Source: Propionimicrobium lymphophilum DSM 4903 (GTDB lineage Bacteria > Actinomycetota > Actinomycetes > Propionibacteriales > Propionibacteriaceae). From it: a DNA stretch of 64,000 nucleotides. A program made the position numbers and the translations under genes. The stretch is from contig NZ_AUIB01000005.1 in the NCBI RefSeq assembly GCF_000423485.1, forward strand, positions 62,001 to 126,000, in the 5' to 3' direction. Positions within the stretch are counted from its first letter, which is position 1. Every line of letters begins with the position of its first letter. The notes below the pieces were generated by a model. It did no database searches. It saw only the letters and a list, made by a program, of their open reading frames with translations, and was not told the DNA's origin. Shown here piece after piece: positions 54,845-63,852 of this stretch.

Positions 54845-55489
54845 GTGAGCACTCGATGGAAAAACGTCATATTCGATCTCGATGGCACCCTGGCTAACAC
54901 CGTGCCGCTGATTCTTGCCAGCTACGAGCACGCCCTGAAGACAGTCCTGAACCAAGAGTTGGACGTCGACCTGGCGAAAACTTGGATCGGGCGCACACTG
55001 ATGGACGCCTTCATGGAACACGCCCCAGACCAGGCAGAAGACTTGGAGCGCGAGTATCTGAAGTTCAACGCGGAGCACCTGCCGGACATGGTGACCGAGT
55101 TCGAGGGCATCCCGCAACTGCTAGCCGACCTGGCCGAAGCCGGCGCAAACCTCGGCGTGGTCACCGCGAAACGACGCAGTGTGGCGCACGACACGTTCGC
55201 CCCCGCCAACCTGCCTGACGACCTGGCCATTGCGGCTGCGATGGAGGACACGCCCGTCCACAAGCCGAATCCCGAGCCCATTCTGCTGGGCATGAAGACC
55301 ATCGGCGCTGATCCGGCTTCCAGCGTCTACGTCGGCGACGCCATCTACGATCTGCAGGCAGCCGCCGCGGCAGGCATCGACGGTGTTGGCGTCACTTGGG
55401 GCGCAGGCGTGCCGGAACAGGTCCACGCCCAGCCGAACGCCGGCATCGCAGACACCGTCGACGAGCTGCGCAGCATCCTCTTCAACTAG
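54845..55489 (+). CDS. HAD-superfamily phosphatase (Gph/PpaX-like)
   Basis: This 214-aa HAD hydrolase has motif I FDLDGTLANT (about residues 11-20), motif II in GVVTAKR (about 105), the Lys in HKPNPEPI (about 140) and motif III VYVGDAIYDLQAA (about 162). The helical cap between motifs I and II fits phosphoglycolate phosphatase, pyrophosphatase PpaX or beta-phosphoglucomutase relatives; the substrate is not fixed by sequence. It starts at GTG. Confidence 0.85.
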   Translation: MSTRWKNVIFDLDGTLANTVPLILASYEHALKTVLNQELDVDLAKTWIGRTLMDAFMEHAPDQAEDLEREYLKFNAEHLPDMVTEFEGIPQLLADLAEAGANLGVVTAKRRSVAHDTFAPANLPDDLAIAAAMEDTPVHKPNPEPILLGMKTIGADPASSVYVGDAIYDLQAAAAAGIDGVGVTWGAGVPEQVHAQPNAGIADTVDELRSILFN

Positions 55490-55494
55490 GTTAT

Positions 55495-56193
55495 TTAGCC
55501 TTCCGAAGCGGGCTCGACTTCCAGAACTTTCAGCCGTTTACCGTCGACGGTGAACCGCACGTTCCATCCGGCATAGGTCAGCCCATAAACGCGCTCGGCT
55601 TCGTGCTGATATGCGGGCCTGGGGTCTTGCGCGAGCACCCCATGCAGCTGCTCCAACACAGAAGCCGGGACATCGCAGGCCAGTTCCTCGGGGAAAATCA
55701 CCTCGAGCTGATAGTCGGTGTTGCGGGTGGTGAAACCTAGCTCGGCATCCGGATGAGAATCCGCGCCCACGTACGGTTTGACGTCGAAGACCGGGGTGCC
55801 ATCGGCAAGATCTGCACCCCCGACCACCAAGTCAGTTCCGTCCACCTCGAGCAGCCGAACGCACGACAGCCCGAGCCCGTTGGGACGAAACGGTGAGCGC
55901 GTCGCAAAGACGCCCATATGTTCGTTGCCGCCTAGTCTCGGCGGGCGAACAAGCGGCGACCAGGTGCTGCGAATGTTCTTGGAAAACTGCCAGACGATCC
56001 AGAGGTGGCTGAAGTCCTCAATGCCTCGCAGGGCATCGGCAACCGCGAATTCGCCATGAAATTCGACGCGCCCAATAATCTCGGGCACCAGACCAGCCTG
56101 CCTGGGAATGCCGAATTTTTGCTCGAACCCGCCACGATAGAAAGCGACCGGGCGAATAACCGCTTCTCCCGCTGCCGAATCTTTTTGACTCAT
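55495..56193 (-). CDS. TrmO-like (TsaA domain) tRNA methyltransferase
   Basis: TrmO methylates N6 of threonylcarbamoyladenosine at position 37 of certain tRNAs. The 232-aa protein has the TsaA beta-barrel: VIRPVAFYRGGFEQKFGIPR (residues 12-31), GIEDFSHLWIVWQF (about 57), GVFATRSPFRPNGLGLSCVR (about 95) and FDVKPYV (about 135). SPFRPN and DVKPY are the family signature. A C-terminal module (about 160-232) is also typical. It converges with the HAD gene, with a 5-bp gap. Confidence 0.88.
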   Translation of the reverse strand: MSQKDSAAGEAVIRPVAFYRGGFEQKFGIPRQAGLVPEIIGRVEFHGEFAVADALRGIEDFSHLWIVWQFSKNIRSTWSPLVRPPRLGGNEHMGVFATRSPFRPNGLGLSCVRLLEVDGTDLVVGGADLADGTPVFDVKPYVGADSHPDAELGFTTRNTDYQLEVIFPEELACDVPASVLEQLHGVLAQDPRPAYQHEAERVYGLTYAGWNVRFTVDGKRLKVLEVEPASEG

Positions 56194-56238
56194 CTAGCCC
56201 CCTAAGAACAGTTTGACTACCAGGGTAGAACAGAAACC

Positions 56239-57009
56239 ATGGCTAAACGGACATCTGGGTGGTTAATCAGCCAGCACGGCGCCTACGCGATGCTGGCGGT
56301 GCCATTCATCGCAGGGTTGCGCTACACGCTTCAACCTGGGTGGTGGCTGACCGCGGTCGCGGCTGGCTGGGTGTGCGCATACATGGCTTTCAACGCCATA
56401 ACGCTTTCTCTGAAGGCGCCCAAAAACCGTAAGGCAAGTTTTCGTCCGCCGCTAATTACTTATTCCGTGCTAGCTGCGGTATTTGGCGTCGTCTCGATCC
56501 TGTTCGGTGGTCTAGGACTGCTCGGCTGGGCCGGGCTGCTGCTGTTTCCAGGGACGATCGCGCTGTGGTGCGCGGCAACCGGGCAGGAACGCAGCGTGTT
56601 GAGCGGCATGATGACGACGCTCGTGGCCTCCGCAATCGGGCTCGTCGTGGCATATCCGTCGCTAACCAGCTGGCTGCACTTCGGTTCGGCAAGGCTGGAC
56701 GCCATTTTGACGATCTGCTTCGGCTATTTCTTCGGCACGGTTCTGCACGTCAAGGCGCTGGTGCGACAGCACGGGAAATCCGGCGCGCGATTCAGGAACT
56801 TGTGCTGGCACGTGCTTGTGCTTGGTTTCGCGATCACGTCGGCTTTCGGCACGTTGAACTGGTGGTGGGCGGTGTTGGCCCTCGGCTGGCTGGTGCGCTC
56901 GTGCGTGATGTCTTGGTTTGACTCGCGCGGCAGGATCTCGGTCTCCACGGTTGGGCTGGTGGAGGTCGTCTTCAGCCTGTTGCTGCTGTTAGCGGTAATT
57001 TTTGCCTAA
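56239..57009 (+). CDS. YwiC-like membrane protein
   Basis: This 256-aa integral membrane protein has about eight hydrophobic segments and begins with the family motif WLISQHGAYAMLAVPFIAG (residues 8-26). YwiC-like proteins are of unknown function; B. subtilis ywiC sits near anaerobic nitrate respiration genes, which gives no firm clue. TAGAAC lies 7 nt before the ATG (leaderless pattern). Confidence 0.82.
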   Translation: MAKRTSGWLISQHGAYAMLAVPFIAGLRYTLQPGWWLTAVAAGWVCAYMAFNAITLSLKAPKNRKASFRPPLITYSVLAAVFGVVSILFGGLGLLGWAGLLLFPGTIALWCAATGQERSVLSGMMTTLVASAIGLVVAYPSLTSWLHFGSARLDAILTICFGYFFGTVLHVKALVRQHGKSGARFRNLCWHVLVLGFAITSAFGTLNWWWAVLALGWLVRSCVMSWFDSRGRISVSTVGLVEVVFSLLLLLAVIFA

Positions 57010-57105
57010 CTTTCGACGCTTCGCCACGCGCCTGGGCGTTTTTTGTCAGCGCCTGCCATTAAGCTCGAAGTCAGTTGTTGATGACTAACTTTTTAGGTGG
57101 GCAAT

Positions 57106-57858
57106 ATGTCTAGGAATGTTTCACAGCCCTCGGCGCGCACGGCTAAGCGGCTGAGCGTCGGGCTGCTTTGCTCGTTGATCTGTCTTGCCGGTTGCGCCGC
57201 TCCCCCAGGCCAAACACGGATGTCGCAGAGCGAGCCCAAGGTGACAACGCCTGGCATAATCACGGGCCCAGCAACTGGCGATGGCAGCTCGGAGCACAGG
57301 CCGTCGCAGACCGGTTCGGTCGACGGCCGAGAGTTGGCACGCAAAATCGACGAGGCGATGGCCAGCCTGTCCACCTACAAGCAGGTCATCGAGAAGCAGT
57401 TGGAGAATCAGAGCGGCGAGTATGCTTCCAAGACTGATGTGATCATCGATCAGAGCGACCCCAAGAACGTGAAGATCAAGTCGGTTTCTCGGGACGCCGG
57501 CCTCGAGTCTGAATCGATCATGATCGGCGACACGGGGTATCTCAAGGATTCCTCCGGCGCCTGGCACAAGCAGGACGTGCCTCCGGCCCCCGAAGTTAAG
57601 GAGCCCGGGGCCAAGTTCGGTTCCTTGCTGCTTCAGGCAACGTCCGTTGAGCCGGCGGGTTCGGAGACCATCAACGGCATCGGCACCAAGAAGTACGCTC
57701 TTAAGATGGCGGATGGCACCGCGGAGATTTATGTGGATTCGCAGAACAGACTGGTCCGTAGTGTCGTCACCATTTCCGCGGACGGCGGCATGTCGGATAA
57801 CCGGATGACGTACGGCGATTTTAATGCTCCAGTAACCATCGAGGCACCCAAGGTTTAA
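57106..57858 (+). CDS. LppX/LprG-like lipoprotein
   Basis: This 250-aa lipoprotein has a signal peptide with the lipobox CLAGCAAP (Cys at about residue 31). The mature part resembles the LolA/LppX/LprG half-barrel of actinobacterial lipid-carrier lipoproteins: TYKQVIEKQLENQSGEY, SIMIGDTGYLKDSSGAWHK, INGIGTKKYALKMADGTAEI and DSQNRLVRSVVTI. AGGTGGG precedes the ATG at 57106; a GTG three codons earlier is possible. Its ligand is unknown. It precedes the DUF1015 gene by 44 bp. Confidence 0.75.
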   Translation: MSRNVSQPSARTAKRLSVGLLCSLICLAGCAAPPGQTRMSQSEPKVTTPGIITGPATGDGSSEHRPSQTGSVDGRELARKIDEAMASLSTYKQVIEKQLENQSGEYASKTDVIIDQSDPKNVKIKSVSRDAGLESESIMIGDTGYLKDSSGAWHKQDVPPAPEVKEPGAKFGSLLLQATSVEPAGSETINGIGTKKYALKMADGTAEIYVDSQNRLVRSVVTISADGGMSDNRMTYGDFNAPVTIEAPKV

Positions 57859-57902
57859 CGCCGCTGGACGCACGAGACACACAGGTCAGGTAACCTCGAA
57901 AT

Positions 57903-59090
57903 ATGCCACTTTTCGAACCGTTTCGCGCTATCCGCTATTCGGCGGCAGCAAACATTGAGCGCAACGTAGCAGAGCCCTATGACGTGCTCTCTGAAGACGA
58001 CGCCAACCTGCTGCGCGACCGCGACGACCACAACATCGTGTGGATCGATCTGCCCGAAGGCGGTAAAGATCGCTACGAGATGGCAGGGTTCCGCCTCGAC
58101 GAGTGGCTGCGCGAGGGCATTCTTGAGAACGACGAGCGCGACTGCTTCACGATTTACCGCATGTCTTTCACCGATTCCGACAACGTCCATCGGGAAGTTA
58201 CTGGCGTCGTGGGCGCCCTGAAGATAATGGACAAGAAGTCCGACGAGATCCTGCTTCACGAGCGCATCACCAAGAAGGACGAAGAGGATCGTCTCGAGCT
58301 GATGAAGGCAACCGCGGCGAACACTTCGTCGGTTTGGGGCCTGACCAGGGCAGCAGGCCTGACGAAGGTGCTAGGCAAGCCAGGCATTCGTCTGGCATCG
58401 GTCGTCGTCGACGGGGTTCGCCACACCATCGAGAAGGTGGAGGACCCGCGTCGGATCAGGGCAATCAGCCGCTTGATCTCCAATGCTCAGGTGGTGTTGG
58501 CCGACGGCCACCACCGCTACACCGTTTCGCGCACTTACCGCGACTTGGTTCGCAAGGAACTCGGCAAACACACTGACGCCGAGTTCACGCTGGCGTTCAT
58601 TTCTGAGTTCAGCGAAGATCAACTGAATATCAAGGCCCATAACCGGGTCTACGACGGCATTTCGCTGAAGGATCTAAAACGCGACCTTTCGGGCTCTTTC
58701 ACTTTTGAGGAATTCACCGAGCAGCTGGACGAAACGACCGTCAAGAAGATCGCCGCAACTAAGCGCTTCGTCTTGGTGGATTCTAGGGGCAACGCGCTGT
58801 GGCTCGTCCCACGTCCGGGAGCTTTCATGGGTGTTCGAGATCTGCCCGGGGCTCGTCTTGAACACGCCCTGGCGGGCAGTTTCGCCAAAGTTAGCTACGT
58901 GCACGGCATCGACCAGACCATCAAGGCGGCCGAGGACGCGACAGCAGCCATTTTGGTGTCCCCGGTCTCATTCAGCGAGATCGCAGAGGCTGCCAACAAG
59001 GGCAAACTGATGCCCCCCAAGTCCACTTATTTCACGCCCAAGCCCCTTACGGGATTTGTTATTCGACCCACCGCTAAGCTTCCGCAGTGA
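57903..59090 (+). CDS. DUF1015 family protein
   Basis: This 395-aa protein opens with FRAIRYSAAANIERNVAEPY, the diagnostic DUF1015 start, and shows ADGHHRYTVSRTY (about residue 200) and YVHGIDQTI (about 332). Relatives include SbnI/SerK free-serine kinases, which carry a ParB/sulfiredoxin-type fold, so ATP or ADP binding is possible. The function here is not proven. TAACCT lies 6 nt before the ATG (leaderless pattern). Many bacteria keep this gene near serine or folate genes, but not here. Confidence 0.88.
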   Translation: MPLFEPFRAIRYSAAANIERNVAEPYDVLSEDDANLLRDRDDHNIVWIDLPEGGKDRYEMAGFRLDEWLREGILENDERDCFTIYRMSFTDSDNVHREVTGVVGALKIMDKKSDEILLHERITKKDEEDRLELMKATAANTSSVWGLTRAAGLTKVLGKPGIRLASVVVDGVRHTIEKVEDPRRIRAISRLISNAQVVLADGHHRYTVSRTYRDLVRKELGKHTDAEFTLAFISEFSEDQLNIKAHNRVYDGISLKDLKRDLSGSFTFEEFTEQLDETTVKKIAATKRFVLVDSRGNALWLVPRPGAFMGVRDLPGARLEHALAGSFAKVSYVHGIDQTIKAAEDATAAILVSPVSFSEIAEAANKGKLMPPKSTYFTPKPLTGFVIRPTAKLPQ

Positions 59091-59167
59091 GATTAAGAGC
59101 ATTGGGGCAGCAGCACACCTAGTTAGCGCTAGTGTTTAGTTGAAAGTTATTTATAGGGAGGAAACCC

Positions 59168-60685
59168 ATGGCAGGCCGCATCGGCAACCAGAAATTCTTA
59201 GACAAGGTGATGAGCGCTGACGACGCAGCTGCGTTCATCGAACCGGGCGACAGCATCGGCTTCTCCGGATTCACCGGAGCCGGTTACCCGAAGGAAGTTC
59301 CTGGCGCGCTGGCAAGGCGCATCAAGGCAGCCACCGACCGTGGCGAGGAGTTCAAGGTTCGCGTCTTCACCGGCGCTTCTACCGCGCCCGAGCTCGACGG
59401 TGTTCTGGCCGAGACCAACAGCATGGCGTTCCGCACCCCGTACCAGTCGGATCCTTCGCTGCGTAAGGTTATCAACAACGGCACCACGGACTACTGCGAC
59501 ATTCACCTTTCGCACCTGTCCAAGATGATCAACCTCGGCTACATGGGCGATATCGACGTCGCAGTCGTTGAGGCCACCTTGATCACCGAGGACGGCAAGG
59601 TTGTTCCTACGTCGTCGGTCGGCATGAGCCGCACCTACCTGGCTCACGCCAAGAAGATCATCATCGAGGTCAACGAGTGGCAGACCGAAGACCTCTACGG
59701 CATGCACGACATTTACTACGGCATCGGCCAGGTGCCGCCGAACACTCCTCCGATCCCGATCACCGCTCCTGGCGACCTGATCGGCGAGAAGGCGTTCACC
59801 ATCGACACCGACAAGGTTGTCGCCGTCGTCAAGACCAACGACCCGGACCGCAACTCGCCGTTCAAGCCGCTGGATGACGACTCCAAGAAGATCGCCGGCT
59901 ACCTGCTCGACCTGTTCGACCACGAGGTTCGCCACGGCCGGATGCCCGCCAACCTGTTCCCGCTGCAGTCGGGTGTTGGCAACATTGCTAACGCGGTTTT
60001 GGCCGGCCTGCTGGACAGCAAGTACGAGAACATGACCTCTTACACCGAGGTTATTCAGGACGGCATGGTCAACCTGATCGACGCCGGCAAGATCTCGGTC
60101 GCCTCGGCAACCTCGTTCTCGCTGTCGCCTGACGCGGCTCACCACATGAACGAGAACGCGTCCGACTACCGCGGCAAGATCATCCTTCGTCCGCAGGACG
60201 TCTCGAACCACCCGGAGGTTATCCGCAGGTTGGGCGTTATTTCCTGCAACGGCATGATCGAGGCCGACATCTTCGGCAACGTCAACTCGACGCACATCTC
60301 CGGCACCCGCATGATGAACGGCATCGGCGGCTCGGGCGACTTCACCCGCAGCGCTTCGCTGTCGATCTTCGTTTCGCCTTCCACCGCGAAGGACGGCGCC
60401 ATTTCGACGATCGTCCCGATGGTCAGCCACGTCGACCACACCGAGCACGACGTCATGGTCATCATCACCGAGTACGGTGTTGCCGACCTGCGTGGCCTGT
60501 CGCCGCGTCGCCGCCCGGAGGTCATCATCGACAACTGTGCGCACCCGGATTACCGTGCCGCCCTGCACGAGTACTACGATCGCGCGCTCAAGACCAACAA
60601 GGCGATCCACACTCCTATGGACATCGACAACGCGTTCAGCTTCCACCAGAGGCTGCGTGACACCGGCACCATGATGCCGAGCTAA
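59168..60685 (+). CDS. Succinyl-CoA:acetate-type CoA-transferase
   Basis: This class I CoA-transferase (acetyl-CoA hydrolase/transferase family, 505 aa) swaps CoA between acetate and an acyl-CoA such as succinyl-CoA or propionyl-CoA. It has SIGFSGFTGAGYPKEVP (about residue 28), an N-terminal half ending near GIGQVPPNTPPIPI, and the catalytic glutamate in VIITEYGVADLRG (about 438). GAFGN-like and SGTRM blocks fit AarC/Cat1-type enzymes. The ATG follows GGGAGGAAA. A strong terminator follows. In propionate formers such an enzyme recycles acetate and produces succinate or propionate; that link is inferred. Confidence 0.9.
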   Translation: MAGRIGNQKFLDKVMSADDAAAFIEPGDSIGFSGFTGAGYPKEVPGALARRIKAATDRGEEFKVRVFTGASTAPELDGVLAETNSMAFRTPYQSDPSLRKVINNGTTDYCDIHLSHLSKMINLGYMGDIDVAVVEATLITEDGKVVPTSSVGMSRTYLAHAKKIIIEVNEWQTEDLYGMHDIYYGIGQVPPNTPPIPITAPGDLIGEKAFTIDTDKVVAVVKTNDPDRNSPFKPLDDDSKKIAGYLLDLFDHEVRHGRMPANLFPLQSGVGNIANAVLAGLLDSKYENMTSYTEVIQDGMVNLIDAGKISVASATSFSLSPDAAHHMNENASDYRGKIILRPQDVSNHPEVIRRLGVISCNGMIEADIFGNVNSTHISGTRMMNGIGGSGDFTRSASLSIFVSPSTAKDGAISTIVPMVSHVDHTEHDVMVIITEYGVADLRGLSPRRRPEVIIDNCAHPDYRAALHEYYDRALKTNKAIHTPMDIDNAFSFHQRLRDTGTMMPS

Positions 60686-60694
60686 GGTCTAAAT

Positions 60695-60733
60695 AAAAAA
60701 TATCCGAACCCCTTAGGGGTCCGGATATTTTTT
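60695..60733. terminator. Bidirectional terminator between the CoA-transferase gene and murE
   Basis: AAAAAATATCCG with AACCCC pairs with GGGGT and CCGGATATTTTTT around a TTA loop. The long A- and T-runs allow termination of both convergent genes. Confidence 0.9.
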
Positions 60734-60741
60734 ATGCCTGG

Positions 60742-62280
60742 TTATTTTTCGCGGGCGGCGAGCGCCTCGCGGGCGACGACTCGGTCGTCCAGTTCGACGG
60801 GGCCGTCGGGCATGGGTTGGATGGTTTCGTGGCCGCGTCCCGCAAGCAAGACGGTGTCGTCTGGGCCTGCTTCGGTGATAGCGGCGATGATTGCCTCGCG
60901 ACGGTCGGCGATCTCGATCACCTGGCCGGGCTTTGCGTCGCGGGTGCCCTCGAGGACGGCAGCGCGGATGGCCGCCGGGTCTTCCTCGTGCGGGTCGTCG
61001 TCTGTGACGTAGACCTTGTCGGCGAGTTCGCAGGCGATCTGCCCCAGAATCGGTCGCTTCTCCTGGTCACGCTGGCCCGCAGAGCCGAGCAGAATTATCA
61101 GCCTTCCCTTGGTTGTCGGTCGCAGCGTCTTAAGCACCTTGCGGGTGGCATCGGGGTTGTGTGCGAAATCGACGATGACGCGCGGGTTGGCGCTGATCAG
61201 TTCCATTCGCCCCGGGACGTGCACCTCGGGGCCGCCGGATATCTTGTCGAACAGCGCAGCCACCGCGCTCTCCCCCGCCTCGGCGGAAAGCAGATGTGCC
61301 GCCATGACGATTGCCAGCGCAGAGTTGGCGGCATTGTAGTCGCCGGGCAAGTTGACGGGCACCTCTTGGTGACCGACGGGTCCGTCCAGCGTCAAGGTGA
61401 TACCGCCGGCGTTTTCGCTATAGCTGGCGTGCCAGTCGGCTTCCGCGTCGCCCATGGAAAGGGTTGTTAGGTTTTCTCCACAGGATTCCTCAGCGATTCG
61501 ACGTCCCCACTCGTCGTCGACGATGACCACCTGGTTTTTGGATAGCTCAGGCGTAAACAGCCTCAGCTTCGCCTGGAAGTAGTTTTCCATGGTGTGGTGG
61601 AAGTCGAGGTGATCTTGGGTGAGGTTGGTGAATCCGACAACATCGAACCGCATCGGGCGCACGCGGCCCAGGCTTAGCGCGTGCGAGGACACCTCCATCA
61701 CCACGTCCGTGCAGCTACTCTGCACCGCACTGGCCAAAATGGCCTGCAACTCGTCGGGGAACGGCGTGGTGTTCCGGGCTCCAGCATTCATGTCGCCGAC
61801 CTCGACGTCAACGGTGCCGATGAGCGCAGGCTTGCGCCCGAGCTGACGAAGAATGGCTTTGAGCAGGTAGACGATGGTGGTCTTGCCGTTGGTGCCGGTG
61901 ACGCCCCAGGTGTTGAGCTGCTCCGAAGGACTGCCCCAAGCCAGGCTCGACGCGGGCCCGGCTGCCTGGTTCATGTCGGAGACGACGAGCACCGGCGCAT
62001 CGATTTCACCCGCGATTTCTGCGCCTTCGCGGTCGGTCAATACGGCAACCGCCCCAGCTTCCACCGCTGCTTTCGCGAACTTGGCGCCGTGGACGTGTTC
62101 GCCCGGCATGGCGACGAAAAGCTCGCCGCCGCGCACCCGCCGATTGTCGGCCACCGCGCCGCGGACCTGCACGGCTGCGTCGCCGATGACTTTTGCCCCG
62201 GCGGCGGAAGCCACCTGTTCAACAGTTGTAAGTTCTATCTTGCCCAGGTCGGGCATGAAGGGGATGCCGTCAGAGTGCAT
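60742..62280 (-). CDS. murE: UDP-N-acetylmuramoyl-tripeptide synthetase (MurE)
   Basis: MurE adds the third amino acid of the peptidoglycan stem peptide in the cytoplasm. The 512-aa protein uses the ATG with AGGAG upstream; a longer reading adds 16 residues. It shows the N-terminal uridine-binding domain (about 1-100), the P-loop GVTGTNGKTT (about 128), VMEVSSHAL (about 195), the carbamylated-Lys region and the C-terminal VIVDFAHNPDA (about 372). The amino-acid motif reads DDDPHEEDP (about 440), not DNPR of meso-DAP enzymes, so lysine or ornithine is more likely. It lies outside an obvious mur-fts cluster in this window. Confidence 0.95.
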   Translation of the reverse strand: MHSDGIPFMPDLGKIELTTVEQVASAAGAKVIGDAAVQVRGAVADNRRVRGGELFVAMPGEHVHGAKFAKAAVEAGAVAVLTDREGAEIAGEIDAPVLVVSDMNQAAGPASSLAWGSPSEQLNTWGVTGTNGKTTIVYLLKAILRQLGRKPALIGTVDVEVGDMNAGARNTTPFPDELQAILASAVQSSCTDVVMEVSSHALSLGRVRPMRFDVVGFTNLTQDHLDFHHTMENYFQAKLRLFTPELSKNQVVIVDDEWGRRIAEESCGENLTTLSMGDAEADWHASYSENAGGITLTLDGPVGHQEVPVNLPGDYNAANSALAIVMAAHLLSAEAGESAVAALFDKISGGPEVHVPGRMELISANPRVIVDFAHNPDATRKVLKTLRPTTKGRLIILLGSAGQRDQEKRPILGQIACELADKVYVTDDDPHEEDPAAIRAAVLEGTRDAKPGQVIEIADRREAIIAAITEAGPDDTVLLAGRGHETIQPMPDGPVELDDRVVAREALAAREK

Positions 62281-62489
62281 TTTCGCTCCTAACTCTGCCG
62301 GTCCGTTCGCCACTTGGGCGCGCGACACGAAGCAGGCGGATGTTGATCACTTAGCAATAATACGCATTCGTAAGCCTTAATCCGATTCGACCGGGCGCGC
62401 GAAAGCCCCACGACCGGCTGGCAGCATTCGGCAATGTTGAGGCCGCTAATGGGACGGGTCACCAGAATCGTCGCATCCAACAATTCTCG

Positions 62490-62588
62490 CCCTAAAACGT
62501 CACCAAAGCACCCCCTGGTTTGTCAACAATATGCCCCCTAAAACGTCACCAAAACACCCCCTAGCTGCTAACATGAGGGTGCTTAGGG
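62490..62588 (+). promoter_or_regulatory. Direct 27-bp repeats in the promoter of the DUF4143 ATPase gene
   Basis: CCCTAAAACGTCACCAAAGC followed by ACCCCCT (62490-62516) recurs with one change at 62536-62562. An inverted partial copy AGGGTGCTTAGGG lies at about 62576-62588, ending next to the ribosome site. The spacing of 46 bp and the position just upstream of the start suggest operator sites. The source of repression is unknown. Confidence 0.6.
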
Positions 62589-62595
62589 AGGAAAC

Positions 62596-63849
62596 GTGTA
62601 CCTTGACCGAGTCGTAGACACGATAATAAAAGACACCTTGTCATATTCCGGTGGCATTCTGCTGGAGGGTGTTCGCGCATGCGGCAAAACCGAAACGGGC
62701 CGTCACCACTCGCTTTCAGAAGTCGCCTTAGATTCGGGGCTGCCTTCGATTGATACAGCTCTTGAAGTAGACCCCGCGTTGCTGCTCGCCGGAGATACTC
62801 CCCATCTTATCGATGAATGGCAGCTAGAGCCCAAGCTATGGAATGTGGTTCGTCGCGAAATTGACGCCCGCCAGAAACGCGGCCAGTTTATTTTAACCGG
62901 ATCATCAGTACCGGCAGGTGATGCCCGACGCCATTCAGGTGCGCACAGGATATCTACCATCCGCATGCGTCCGATGACTTTGAGCGAACGCTTTCCCGAA
63001 AATAAGCGCGTATCCCTAAAAAAACTTTTCAACCGAGATGGTGTGGAGCCAAAATTATCCTCGCCCCTTTCGTTGACCGAGGGCTTAGAGCAGCTGGCGC
63101 ACGGAGGTTGGCCATCCGATCGAAACCTAAGCAGCTCGCAAGCTCAAGCTCACCTTCGCGATTATCTCGACGATGTGGTTCAAAGCGATTTAGATCGGCT
63201 TGATGGAGAGCCTACCCGCAACCCCGACCGAATGCGGGCCGCCATTCGCTCACTCGCACGTAACACAGCCACGGAAGTGACTATGAAAACGATTGCTTCC
63301 GATATGAGCGGCTCCGAGAATGTTAAGCCCGAGACCGCCCGCGCATATCTAAATTCTCTTAAACGATTATTTATCTTGGAAGAACAAAATGCCTGGGCAC
63401 CGCATCTGCGCTCGAGAGCGGTAGTTCGAACATCGCCTAAATATCATTTCGCCGATCCCGCTATCGCGATCGCAGCCCTTGGAGGGTCAGCTGATTCCCT
63501 TGTTAAAGACTTAAATTCTGCTGGCTTTTTCTTTGAATCTCAGGTAGTTCAGCATCTGCGCGTCTTCGGAGAGGCATTGCAAGCCAGAGTGTTCCATTAC
63601 AGGGATTCGAGTGGACGCGAAGTTGACGCAATCGTTCAGCTTCCAGACGGTCGTTGGGGCGCGATTGAAGTAAAAATCGGACAGCGCCAGATTCCTGATG
63701 CTCAGAAATCGCTCACGTCTGCGGTCTCCACCATCGACGCAACCAAGACTGGCGAGTTGTCTTTCAAGGCAATCGTCACGATGGAGGGCCCTGTTATGAC
63801 CTTAGAGGACGGAACAATCACATTCCCTCTTGCCGCACTAGGTGTGTAA
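62596..63849 (+). CDS. DUF4143/AAA ATPase
   Basis: This 417-aa protein has an N-terminal P-loop ATPase domain with Walker A LEGVRACGKTETG (about residues 23-35), a Walker-B-like HLIDEWQ (about 72) and the sensor FILTGSS (about 98). A C-terminal DUF4143 domain follows, with a PD-(D/E)XK-like signature GREVDAIVQLPDGRWGAIEV (about 335-354). The GTG start has GGGAGG upstream. The family is widespread but functionally unresolved; roles in defence or DNA transactions are guesses. A truncated relative is at 12644-13174. Confidence 0.9.
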   Translation: MYLDRVVDTIIKDTLSYSGGILLEGVRACGKTETGRHHSLSEVALDSGLPSIDTALEVDPALLLAGDTPHLIDEWQLEPKLWNVVRREIDARQKRGQFILTGSSVPAGDARRHSGAHRISTIRMRPMTLSERFPENKRVSLKKLFNRDGVEPKLSSPLSLTEGLEQLAHGGWPSDRNLSSSQAQAHLRDYLDDVVQSDLDRLDGEPTRNPDRMRAAIRSLARNTATEVTMKTIASDMSGSENVKPETARAYLNSLKRLFILEEQNAWAPHLRSRAVVRTSPKYHFADPAIAIAALGGSADSLVKDLNSAGFFFESQVVQHLRVFGEALQARVFHYRDSSGREVDAIVQLPDGRWGAIEVKIGQRQIPDAQKSLTSAVSTIDATKTGELSFKAIVTMEGPVMTLEDGTITFPLAALGV

Positions 63850-63852
63850 GAA

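Noticed and set aside
59198-60646. Long antisense open frame (482 codons) opposite the CoA-transferase
   Set aside because: The Val/Asp/Arg-rich product is the shadow of strongly biased codons in the real gene; no promoter or ribosome site supports it.
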